Assembly: GCA_946800325.1 (NCBI GenBank) | Contig: OX326960.1 | Span: 20,788,393 to 20,852,392, forward strand | Reading direction: 5' to 3' | DNA: 64,000 bases | Source: Luzula sylvatica | Lineage: Eukaryota > Streptophyta > Magnoliopsida > Poales > Juncaceae | Shown: positions 25,901 to 37,500 of the stretch, in pieces | Layout of the letters: each line of letters begins with the position of its first letter | Position numbering within the stretch: position 1 is the first letter of the stretch | Notes under the pieces: generated by a model | What the model saw: only the letters and a program-made list of their open reading frames with translations | Told to the model about the DNA's origin: nothing | Databases searched by the model: none | Translations under genes and position numbers: made by a program

Positions 25901-28190
25901 AAAGGTTGTTTTTCGATTCAAAACAAAATTTTAACGCTTTGGGGAGTTCAAATAACGTGTTTCTATATCATTTGTATCGTATCTTTTAGTACATAACTAT
26001 TCACAAAATTTTACAAACACTAAGAAAGTTTGTTTTTCGATTCAAAACAAGATTTTAACGCTTTGAGGAGTTCAAATAATGTGTTTCTAGATCATTTGTA
26101 TCGTATCTTTTACTACCTAACATTTCACCAAATTTCACAAACACTAAGAAAGTTTGTTTTTCGATTCAAAACAAAGTGTCAACGCTTTGAGGAGTTCAAA
26201 TAACGTGTTTTTAGATCATTTGTATGGTATCTTTTACTACATAAGTTTTCACCAAATTTCACAAACACTAAGAAAGTTTGTTTTTCGATTTCAAAACCAC
26301 ATTTTAACGCTTTGAGGAGTTCAGTTAACGTGTTTTTATATCATTTGTATCGTATCTTTTAGTACATAATTTTTCACCAAATTTCACAAACACTAAGAAA
26401 GTTTGTTTTTCGATTCAAAACAAGATTTTAACACTTTGAGGAGTTCAAATAACGTGTTTTTAGATCATTTGTATCGTATCTTTTAGTACATAACTTTTCC
26501 CCAAATTTCACAAACACTAAGAAAGTTTGTTTTTCGATTCAAAACAAGATTTTAACGCTTCGAGGAGTTCAAATAACGTGTTTTTAGATCATTTGTATCG
26601 TATCTTTTACTACATAAATTTTCACCAAATTTCACAAACACTATGAAAGTATGTTTTTCGATTCAAAACAAGATTTTAACGCTTTCGGGAGTTCAAATAA
26701 CGTGTTTCTAGATCATTTGTATCGTATCTTTTAGTACATAACTTTTCACCAAATTTCACAAACACTAAGAAAGTTTGTTTTTCGTTTCAAAACAAGATTT
26801 TAACGCTTTCAGGAGTTCAAATAACGTGTTTCTAGATCATTTGTATCGTATCTTTTAGTACATAACTTTTCACCAAATTTCACAAACACTAAGAAAGTTT
26901 GTTTTTCGATTCAAAACAAGATCTTAACGCTTGGAGGAGTTCAAATAACATGTTTTTAGATCATTTGTATCGTATCTTTTAGTACATAACTTTTCACCAA
27001 ATTTCACAAACACTAAGAAAGTTTGTTTTTCGATTCAAAACAAGATTTTAACGCTTTGAGGAGTTCAAATAACATGTTTTTAGATCATTTGTATCGTACC
27101 TTTTAGTACATAACTTTTCACCCAATTTCACAAACACTAAGAAAGTTTGTTTTTCGATTCAAAACAAGATTTTAATGCTTTGAGGAGTTCAAATAACGTG
27201 TTTCTAGATCATTTGTATCGTATCTTTTACTACATAACTTTTTACCAAATTTCACAAACACTAAGAAAGGTTGTTTTTCGATTCAAAACAAGATTTTAAC
27301 GCTCTGAGGAGTTCAAATAACATGTTTTTAGATCATTTGTATCGTATCTTTTTGTACATAACTTTTCACCAAATTTCACAAAAACCAAGAAAGGTTGTTT
27401 TTCGATTCAAAACAAAATTTTAACGCTTTGGGGAGTTCAAATAACGTGTTTCTATATCATTTGTATCGTATCTTTTAGTACATAACTTTTCACAAAATTT
27501 TACAAACACTAAGAAAGTTTGTTTTTCGATTCAAAACAAGATTTTAACGCATTGAGGAGTTCAAATAATGTGTTTCTAGATCATTTGTATCGTATCTTTT
27601 ACTACATAACTTTTCACCAAATTTCACAAACACTAAGAAAGTTTGTTTTTCGATTCAAAACAAAGTTTCAACGCTTTGAGGAGTTCAAATGACGTGTTTT
27701 TCGATCATTTGTATGGTATCTTTTACTACATAAGTTTTCACCAAATTTCACAAACACTAATAAAGTTTGTTTTTCGATTTCAAAACCACATTTTAACGCT
27801 TTGAGGAGTTCAAATAACGTGTTTTTAGATCATTTGTATCATATCTTTTAGTACATAACTTTTCACCAAATTTCACAAACACTAAGAAAGTTTGTTTTTA
27901 GATTCAAAACAAGATTTTAACGCTTTGAGGAGTTCAAATAACGTGTTTTTAGATCATTTGTATCGTATCTTTTACTACATAACTTTTCACCAAATTTCAC
28001 AAACACTATGAAAGTTTGTTTTTCAATTCAAAACAAGATTTTAGCGCTTTGAGGAGTTCAAATAACGTGTTTCTAGATCATTTGTATCGTATCTTTTAGT
28101 ACATAACTTTTCACACAATTTCACAAACACTAAGAAAGATTGTTTTTCGATTCAAAACAAGATTTTAACGCTTTGAGGAGTTCAAATAAC
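22980..28190. repeat. 2,606-bp tandem HOR (21-mer), pair nested in first 59-mer
   Basis: Monomers from about 22,980 to 25,585 recur from about 25,586 to 28,190 with a 2,606-bp shift (21 monomers plus 2 bp). CAGTTAACG lies at 23,718 and 26,324. The GCTTCGAGG, CTTTCGGGAG, GATCTTAACG, CGTACC and CTTTTTACC units follow in the same order in both. Differences include ACTATGAAACTTCG against ACTATGAAAGTTTG (about 25,400 and 28,006). Confidence 0.8.
25652..25684. other. Perfect 13-bp stem hairpin
   Basis: Arms GAAAGTTTGTTTT and AAAACAAACTTTC with loop TCGATTC occur in the 21-mer HOR of the right half. The variant is therefore not limited to domain A. Confidence 0.85.
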
Positions 28191-30301
28191 GTGTTTCTAG
28201 ATCATTTGTATCGTATCTTTTAGTACATAACTTTTCACCAAATTTCACAAACACTAAGAAAGTTTGTTTTTCTATTCAAAACAATATTTTAACGCTTTGA
28301 GGAGTTCAAATAACGTGTTTCTAGATCATTTGTATCGTATCTTTTAGTACATAACTTTTCACCAAATTTCACAAACACTAAGAAAGTTTGTTTTTCGATT
28401 CAAAACTTGATCTTAACGCTTTGGGGAGTTAAAATAACATGTTTTTAGATCATTTGTATCGTATCTTTTAGTACATAACTTTTCACCAAATTTCACAACC
28501 ACTAAGAAACTTTGTTTTTCGATTCAAAACAAGATTTTAACGCTTTGAGGAGTTCAAATAACGTGTTTCTAGATCATTTGTATCGTATCGTTTACTACAT
28601 AACTTTTCAACAAATTTCACAAACACTAAGAAAGTTTGTTTTTCGATTCAAAACAAGATTTTAACGCTTTGAGGAGTTCAAATAACATGTTTCTATATCA
28701 TTTGTATCGTATCTTTTACTACATAACTTTTCACCAAATTTCACAAACACTAAGAAAGTTTGTTTTTCGATTCAAAACAAACTTTCAACGCTTTGAGGAG
28801 TTCAAATAACGTGTTTCTAGATCATTTGTATCGTATCTTTTACTACATAAGTTTTCACCAAATTTCACAAACACTAAGAAAGTTTGTTTTTCGATTTCAA
28901 AACCACATTTTAACGCTTTGAGGAGTTCAAATAACGTGTTTATAGATCATTTGTATCGTATCTTTAAGTACATAACTTTTCACCAAATTTCACACACACT
29001 AAGAAAGTTTGTTTTTCGATTCAAAACAAGATTTTAACGCTTTGAGGAGTTCAAATAACGTGTTTCTAGATCATTTGTATCGTATCTTTTACTACATAAA
29101 TTTTCACCAAATTTCACAAACACTATGAAAGTTTGTTTTTCGATTCAAAACAAGATTTTAACGCTTTCGGGAGTTCAAATAACGTGTTTCTTGATCATTT
29201 GAATCGTATCTTTTAGTTCATAACTTTTCACAAAATTTCACAAACACTAAGAAAGTTTGTTTTTTGATTCAAAACAAGATTTTAACGCTTTGAGGAGTTC
29301 AAATAACGTGTTTCTATATCATTTGTATCGTATCTTTTACTACATAACTTTTCACCAAATTTCACAAACACTAAGAAAGTTTGTTTTTCGATTCAAAACA
29401 AGATTTTAACGCTTTGAGGAGTTCAAATAACGTGTTTCTATATCATTTGTATCGTATCTTTTACTACATAACTTTTCAACAAATTTCACAAACACTAAGA
29501 AAGTTTGTTTTTCGATTCAAAACAAGATTTTAACGCTTTGAGGAGTTCAAATAACATGTTTTTAGATCATTTGTATCGTATCTTTTTGTACATAACTTTT
29601 CACCAAATTTCACAAAAACCAAGAAAGGTTGTTTTTCGATTCAAAACAAAATTTTAACGCTTTGAGGAGTTCAAATAACGTGTTTCTATATCATTTGTAT
29701 CGTATCTTTTACTACATAACTTTTCCCCAAATTTCACAAACACTAAGAAAGTTTGTTTTTCGATTCAAAACAAGATTTTAAAGCTTTGAGGAGTTCAAAT
29801 AACGTGTTTCTAGATCATTTATATCGTATCTTTTAGTACATAACTTTTCACCCAATTTCACAAACACTAAGAAAGTTTGTTTTTCGATTCAAAACAAGAT
29901 TTTTAATGCTTTGAGGAGTTCAAATAACATGTTTTCAGATCATTTGTATCGTATCTTTTAGTACATAACTTTTCACCAAATTTCACAAACACCTAGAAAG
30001 TTTGTTTTTCGATTCAAAACATGATTTTAACGCTTTGAGGAGTTCAAATAACGTGTTTCTAGATCATTTGTATCGTATCTTTTACTACATAACTTTTCAA
30101 CAAATTTCGCAAACACTAAGAAAGTTTGTTTTTCGATTCAAAACAAGATTTTAACGCTTTGAGGAGTTCAAATAACATGTTTTTAGATCATTTGTATCGT
30201 ATCTTTTAGTACATAACTTTTCACCAAATTTCACAAACACTAAGAATGTTTGTTTTTCGATTCAAAACAAGATTTTAACGCTTTGAGGAGTTCAAATAAC
30301 G

Positions 30302-33300
30302 TGTTTCTAGATCATTTGTATCGTATCTTTTACTACATAACTTTTCACCAAATTTCACAAACACTAAGAAAGTTTGTTTTTCGATTCAAAACAAACTTTC
30401 AACGCTTTGAGGAGTTCAAATGACATGTTTTTAGATCATTTGTATCGTATCTTTTACTACATAAGTTTTCACCAAATTTCACAAAAACTATGAAAGATGT
30501 TTTTCGATTTCAAAACCACATTTTAACGCTTTGAGGAGTTCAAATAACGTGTTTTTAGATCATTTCTATCGTATCTTTTTGTACATAACTTTTCACCAAA
30601 TTTCACAAAAACCAAGAAAGGTTGTTTTTCGATTCAAAACAAAATTTTAACGCTTTGGGGAGTTCAAATAACGTGTTTCTATATCATTTGAATCGTATCT
30701 TTTAGTACATAACTATTCACAAAATTTTACAAACACTAAGAAAGTTTGTTTTTCGATTCAAAACAAGATTTTAACGCTTTGAGGAGTTCAAATAATGTGT
30801 TTCTAGATCATTTGTATCGTATCTCTTACTACATAACTTTTCACCAAATTTCACAAACACTAAGAAAGTTTGTTTTTCGATTCAAAACAAAGTGTCAACG
30901 CTTTGAGGAGTTCAAATAACGTGTTTTTAGATCATTTGTATGGTATCTTTTACTACATAAGTTTTCACCAAATTTCACAAACACTAAGAAAGTTTGTTTT
31001 TCGATTTCAAAACCACATTTTAACGCTTTGAGGAGTTCAGTTAACGTGTTTTTATATCATTTGTATCGTATCTTTTAGTACATAACTTTTCACCTAATTT
31101 CACAAACACTAAGAAAGTTTGTTTTTCGATTCAAAACAAGATTTTAACGCTTTGAGGAGTTCAAATAACGTGTTTTTAGATCATTTGTATCGTATCTTTT
31201 AGTACATAACTTTTCACCAAATTTCACAAACACTAAGAAAGTTTGTTTTTCGATTCAAAACAAGATTTTAACGCTTCGAGGAGTTCAAATAACGTGTTTT
31301 TAGATCATTTGTATCGTATCTTTTACTACATAAATTTTCACCAAATTTCACAAACACTATGAAAGTATGTTTTTCGATTCAAAACAAGATTTTAACGCTT
31401 TCGGGAGTTCAAATAACGTGTTTCTAGATCATTTGTATCGTATCTTTTAGTACATAACTTTTCACCAAATTTCACAAACACTAAGAAAGTTTGTTTTTCG
31501 ATTCAAAACAAGATTTTAACACTTTGAGGAGTTCAAATAACGTGTTTCTAGATCATTTGTATCGTATCTTTTAGTACATAACTTTTCACCAAATTTCACA
31601 AACACTAAGAAAGTTTGTTTTTCGATTCAAAACAAGATCTTAACGCTTTGAGGAGTTCAAATAACATGTTTTTAGATCATTTGTATCGTATCTTTTAGTA
31701 CATAACTTTTCACCAAATTTCACAAACACTAAGAAAGTTTGTTTTTCGATTCAAAACAAGATTTTAACGCTTTGAGGAGTTCAAATAACATGTTTTTAGA
31801 TCATTTGTATCGTACCTTTTAGTACATAACTTTTCACCCAATTTCACAAACACTAAGAAAGTTTGTTTTTCGATTCAAAACAAGATTTTAATGCTTTGAG
31901 GAGTTCAAATAACGTGTTTCTAGATCATTTGTATCGTATCTTTTACTACATAACTTTTTACCAAATTTCACAAACACTAAGAAAGGTTGTTTTTCGATTC
32001 AAAACAAGATTTTAACGCTCTGAGGAGTTCAAATAACATGTTTTTAGATCATTTGTATCGTATCTTTTTGTACATAACTTTTCACCAAATTTCACAAAAA
32101 CCAAGAAAGGTTGTTTTTCGATTCAAAACAAAATTTTAACGCTTTGGGGAGTTCAAATAACGTGTTTCTATATCATTTGTATCGTATCTTTTAGTACTTA
32201 ACTTTTCACAAAATTTTACAAACACTAAGAAAGTTTGTTTTTCGATTCAAAACAAGATTTTAACGCATTGAGGAGTTCAAATAGTGTGTTTCTAGATCAT
32301 TTGTATCGTATCTTTTACTACATAACTTTTCACCAAATTTCACAAACACTAAGAAAGTTTGTTTTTCGATTCAAAACAAAGTTTCAACGCTTTGAGGAGT
32401 TCAAATGACGTGTTTTTAGATCATTTGTATGGTATCTTTTACTAAATAAGTTTTCACCAAATTTCACAAACACTAATAAAGTTTGTTTTTCGATTTCAAA
32501 ACCACATTTTAACGCTTTGAGGAGTTCAAATAACGTGTTTTTAGATCATTTGTATCGTATCTTTTAGTACATAACTTTTCACCAAATTTCACAAACACTA
32601 AGAAAGTTTGTTTTTCGATTCAAAACAAGATTTTAACGCTTTGAGGAGTTCAAATAACGTGTTTTTAGATCATTTGTATCGTATCTTTTACTACATAACT
32701 TTTCACCAAATTTCACAAACACTATGAAACTTCGTTTTTCAATTCAAAACAAGATTTTAGCGCTTTGAGGAGTTCAAATAACGTGTTTCTAGATCATTTG
32801 TATTGTATCTTTTAGTACATAACTTTTCACAAAATTTCACAAACACTAAGAAAGATTGTTTTTCGATTCAAAACAAGATTTTAACGCTTTGAGGAGTTCA
32901 AATAACGTGTTTCTAGATCATTTGTATCGTATCTTTTACTACATAACTTTTCACCAAATTTCACAAACACTAAGAAAGTTTGTTTTTCGATTCAAAACAA
33001 ACTTTCAACGCTTTGAGGAGTTCAAATGACGTGTTTTTAGATCATTTGTATCGTATATTTTAGTACATAAGTTTTCACCAAATTTCACAAAAACTATGAA
33101 AGATGTTTTTCGATTTCAAAACCACATTTTAACGCTTTGAGGAGTTCAAATAACATGTTTTTAGATCATTTGTATCGTATCTTTTTGTACATAACTTTTC
33201 ACCAAATTTCACAAAAACCAAGAAAGGTTGTTTTTCGATTCAAAACAAAATTTTAACGCTTTGGGGAGTTCAAATAACGTGTTTCTATATCATTTGTATC

Positions 33301-35512
33301 GTATCTTTTAGTACATAACTATTCACAAAATTTTACAAACACTAAGAAAGTTTGTTTTTCGATTCAAAACAAGATTTTAACGCTTTGAGGAGTTCAAATA
33401 ATGTGTTTCTAGATCATTTGTATCGTATCTTTTACTACATAACTTTTCACCAAATTTCACAAACACTAAGAAAGTTTGTTTTTCGATTCAAAACAAAGTA
33501 TCAACGCTTTGAGGAGTTCAAATAACGTGTTTTTAGATCATTTGTATGGTATCTTTTACTACATAAGTTTTCACCAAATTTCACAAACACTAAGAAAGTT
33601 TGTTTCTCGATTTCAAAACCACATTTTAACGCTTTGAGGAGTTCAGTTAACGTGTTTTTATATCATTTGTATCGTATCTTTTAGTACATAACTTTTCACC
33701 AAATTTCACAAACACTAAGAAAGTTTGTTTTTCGATTCAAAACAAGATTTTAACACTTTGAGGAGTTCAAATAACGTGTTTTTAGATCATTTGTATCGTA
33801 TCTTTTAGTACATAACTTTTCCCCAAATTTCACAAACACTAAGAAAGTTTGTTTTTCGATTCAAAACGAGATTTTAACGCTTCGAGGAGTTCAAATAACG
33901 TGTTTTTAGATCATTTGTATCGTATCTTTTACTACATAAATTTTCACCAAATTTCACAAACACTATGAAAGTATGTTTTTCGATTCAAAACAAGATTTTA
34001 ACGCTTTCGGGAGTTCAAATAACGTGTTTCTAGATCATTTGTATCGTATCTTTTAGTACATAACTTTTCACCAAATTTCACAAACACTAAGAAAGTTTGT
34101 TTTTCGTTTCAAAACAAGATTTTAACGCTTTCAGGAGTTCAAATAACGTGTTTCTAGATCATTTGTATCGTATCTTTTAGTACATAACTTTTCACCAAAT
34201 TTCACAAACACTAAGAAAGTTTGTTTTTCGATTCAAAACAAGATCTTAACGCTTTGAGGAGTTCAAATAACATGTTTTTAGATCATTTGTATCGTATCTT
34301 TTAGTACATAACTTTTCACCAAATTTCACAAACACTAAGAAAGTTTGTTTTTCGATTCAAAACAAGATTTTAACGCTTTGAGGAGTTCAAATAACATGTT
34401 TTTAGATCATTTGTATCGTACCTTTTAGTACATAACTTTTCACCCAATTTCACAAACACTAAGAAAGTTTGTTTTTCGATTCAAAACAAGATTTTAATGC
34501 TTTGAGGAGTTCAAATAACGTGTTTCTAGATCATTTGTATTGTATCTTTTACTACATAACTTTTTACCAAATTTCACAAACACTAAGAAAGGTTGTTTTT
34601 CGATTCAAAACAAGATTTTAACGCTCTGAGGAGTTCAAATAACATGTTTTTAGATCATTTGTATCGTATCTATTTGTACATAACTTTTCACCAAATTTCA
34701 CAAAAACCAAGAAAGGTTGTTTTTCGATTCAAAACAAAATTTTAACGCTTTGGGGAGTTCAAATAACGTGTTTCTATATCATTTGTATCGTATCTTTTAG
34801 TACATAACTTTTCACAAAATTTTACAAACACTAAGAAAGTTTGTTTTTCGATTCAAAACAAGATTTTAACGCATTGAGGAGTTCAAATAATGTGTTTCTA
34901 GATCATTTGTATCGTATCTTTTACTACATAACTTTTCACCAAATTTCACAAACACTAAGAAAGTTTGTTTTTCGATTCAAAACAAAGTTTCAACGCTTTG
35001 AGGAGTTCAAATGACGTGTTTTTAGATCATTTGTATGGTATCTTTTACTACATAAGTTTTCACCAAATTTCACAAACACTAATAAAGTTTGTTTTTCGAT
35101 TTCAAAACCACATTTTAACGCTTTGAGGAGTTCAAATAACGTGTTTTTAGATCATTTGTATCGTATCTTTTAGTACATAACTTTTCACCAAATTTCACAA
35201 ACACTAAGAAAGTTTGTTTTTCGATTCAAAACAAGATTTTAACGCTTTGAGGAGTTCAAATAACGTGTTTTTAGATCATTTGTATCGTATCTTTTACTAC
35301 ATAACTTTTCACCAAATTTCACAAACACTATGAAAGTTTGTTTTTCAATTCAAAACAAGATTTTAGCGCTTTGAGGAGTTCAAATAACGTGTTTCTAGAT
35401 CATTTGTATCGTATCTTTTAGTACATAACTTTTCACACAATTTCACAAACACTAAGAAAGATTGTTTTTCGATTCAAAACAAGATTTTAACGCTTTGAGG
35501 AGTTCAAATAAC
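30302..35512. repeat. 2,606-bp tandem HOR pair nested in second 59-mer
   Basis: This is the same 21-mer doublet as near 23-28 kb, carried along by the 7,322-bp duplication. CAGTTAACG is at 31,040 and 33,646, again 2,606 bp apart. The doublet therefore predates the 59-mer duplication. The same spacing appears twice more (43,449 and 46,055; 59,329 and 61,935), so the doublet arrangement is widespread in the right half. Confidence 0.75.
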
Positions 35513-36695
35513 GTGTTTCTAGATCATTTGTATCGTATCTTTTAGTACATAACTTTTCACCAAATTTCACAAACACTAAGAAAGTTTGTTTTTCGATTCA
35601 AAACAAGATTTTAACGCTTTGAGGAGTTCAAATAACGTGTTTCTAGATCATTTGTATCGTATCTTTTAGTACATAACTTTTCACCAAATTTCACAAACAC
35701 TAAGAAAGTTTGTTTTTCGATTCAAAACTTGATCTTAACGCTTTGGGGAGTTAAAATAACATGTTTTTAGATCATTTGTATCGTATCTTTTAGTACATAA
35801 CTTTTCACCAAATTTCACAACCACTAAGAAAGTTTGTTTTTCGATTCAAAACAAGATTTTAACGCTTTGAGGAGTTCAAATAACATGTTTTTAGATCATT
35901 TGTATCGTACCTTTTAGTACATAACTTTTCACCCAATTTCACAAACACTAAGAAACTTTGTTTTTCGATTCAAAACATGATTTTAACGCTTTGAGGAGTT
36001 CAAATAACTTGTTTTTAAATCATTTGTATCGTATCTTTTAGTACATAACTTTTCACCCAATTTCACAAACACTAAGAAAGTTTGTTTTTCGATTCAAAAC
36101 AAGATTTTAATGCTTTGAGGAGTTCAAATAACCTGTTTTTAGATCATTTGTATCGTATCTTTTAGTACATAACTTTTCACCAAATTACACAAATACCACG
36201 AAAGTTTGTTTTTCGATTCAAAACAAGATTTTAACGCTTTGAGGAGTTCAAATAACGTGTTTCTAGATCATTTGTATCGTATCTTTTACTACATAACTTT
36301 TCACCAAATTTCACAAACACTAAGGAAGTTTGTTTTTCGATTCAAAACAAGATTTTAACGCTTCGAGGAGTTCAAATAACGTGTTTTTAGATCATTTGTA
36401 TCGTATCTTTTACTACATAACTTTTCACCAAATTTCACAAACACTAAGAAAGTTTGTTTTTCTAATCAAAACATGATTTTAACGCTTTGAGGAGTTCAAA
36501 TAACGTGTTTTTAGATCATTTGTATCGTATCTTTTACTACATAACTTTTCAACAAATTTCACAAACACTAAGAAAGTTTGTTTTTCGATTCAAAACAAGA
36601 TTTGAACGTTTTGAGGAGTTGAAATAACGCGTTTTTAGATCATTTGTATCGTATCTTTTACTACATAACTTTTCACCAAATTTCACAAACACTAA

Positions 36696-36728
36696 GAAAG
36701 TTTGTTTTTCGATTCAAAACAAACTTTC
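36696..36728. other. Perfect 13-bp stem hairpin
   Basis: Both arms are intact in the first monomer of the triplet that carries the chance 111-codon frame. An identical hairpin lies 5,708 bp downstream at 42,404-42,436. Confidence 0.85.
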
Positions 36729-36875
36729 AACGCTTTGAGGAGTTCAAATGTTGTGTTTTTAGATCATTTGTATCGTATCTTTTACTACATAAGTTTTCAC
36801 CAAATTTCTCAAACACTAAGAAAGTTTGTTTTTCGATTTCAAAACCACATTTTAACGCTTTGAGGAGTTCAAATA

Positions 36876-37123
36876 ACGTGTTTCTATATCATTTGTATCG
36901 TATCTTTTACTACATAACTTTTCACCAAATTTCACAAACACTAAGAAAGTTTGTTTTTCGATTCAAAACAAGATTTTAACGCTTTGAGGAGTTCAAATAA
37001 CGTGTTTCTATATCATTTGTATCGTATCTTTTACTACATAACTTTTCAACAAATTTCACAAACACTAAGAAAGTTTGTTTTTCGATTCAAAACAAGATTT
37101 TGACGCTTTGAGGAGTTCAAATA
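36876..37123. repeat. Two-monomer conversion-like patch
   Basis: In the other copies (42,590, 50,405 and 58,470, and 28,930 on the older side) this place holds a GTTTATAGATC/TTTAAGTAC/CACACAC unit followed by a CTAGATC/ACATAAATTTTC/ACTATG unit ending in CTTTCGGGAG. Here both are replaced by two CTATATC units, the second with CAACAAA and GATTTTGACG. That pair matches the two units 372 bp downstream (about 37,248-37,495). Spacing of the flanking landmarks is unchanged, so sequence was exchanged without change of length. Confidence 0.82.
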
Positions 37124-37459
37124 ACGTGTTTCTTGATCATTTGAATCGTATCTTTTAGTTCATAACTTTTCACAAAATTTCACAAACACTAAGAAAGTTT
37201 GTTTTTTGATTCAAAACAAGATTTTAACGCTTTGAGGAGTTCAAATAACGTGTTTCTATATCATTTGTATCGTATCTTTTACTACATAACTTTTCACCAA
37301 ATTTCACAAACACTAAGAAAGTTTGTTTTTCGATTCAAAACAAGATTTTAACGCTTTGAGGAGTTCAAATAACGTGTTTCTATATCATTTGTATCGTATC
37401 TTTTACTACATAACTTTTCAACAAATTTCACAAACACTAAGAAAGTTTGTTTTTCGATT

Positions 37460-37500
37460 CAAAACAAGATTTTGACGCTTTGAGGAGTTCAAATAATGTG
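37460..37500. repeat. Junction of a ten-monomer deletion shared by downstream HOR copies
   Basis: CTTGATCATTTGAATCG to CAGTTAACG spans 1,850 bp in the copies at 16,781, 21,868 and 29,190. It spans only 609 bp in the copies at 37,132, 42,840, 50,655 and 58,720. The missing 1,241 bp equals ten monomers plus 1 bp. The junction joins the CTATATC/CAACAAA unit to the AATGTG/CTCTTAC unit. Equivalent junctions lie at about 43,180, 50,995 and 59,060. Confidence 0.82.

Larger units (their letters stand above)
21226..35869. repeat. 7,322-bp tandem HOR (59-mer), two copies
   Basis: Copy 1 is about 21,226-28,547 and copy 2 about 28,548-35,869, at an offset of 7,322 bp (59 monomers plus 6 bp). Anchors are TATCGTATCGTTTAC (21,259 and 28,581), CTTGATCATTTGAATCG (21,868 and 29,190), CAGTTAACG (23,718 and 31,040; 26,324 and 33,646) and the AACTTGATCTTAACG/GGGGAGTTAAAAT pair (about 28,399 and 35,721). 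At 28,548 the sequence jumps back to the CGTTTAC unit. The start of copy 1 overlaps the end of the second 5,211-bp unit, so the breakpoints of the two duplications are interleaved. Confidence 0.88.

Noticed and set aside
36644..36979. 111-codon open frame, recurring at 42,352-42,687, 50,167-50,502 and 58,232-58,567
   Set aside because: It starts with TTG, not ATG, and spans exactly three satellite monomers read in three successive frames. Its composition is that of the AT-rich repeat, and its recurrence follows the 5,708-, 7,815- and 8,065-bp HOR offsets. The copy at 36,644 has a different C-terminal third because of the conversion-like patch, with no sign of protein-level constraint.
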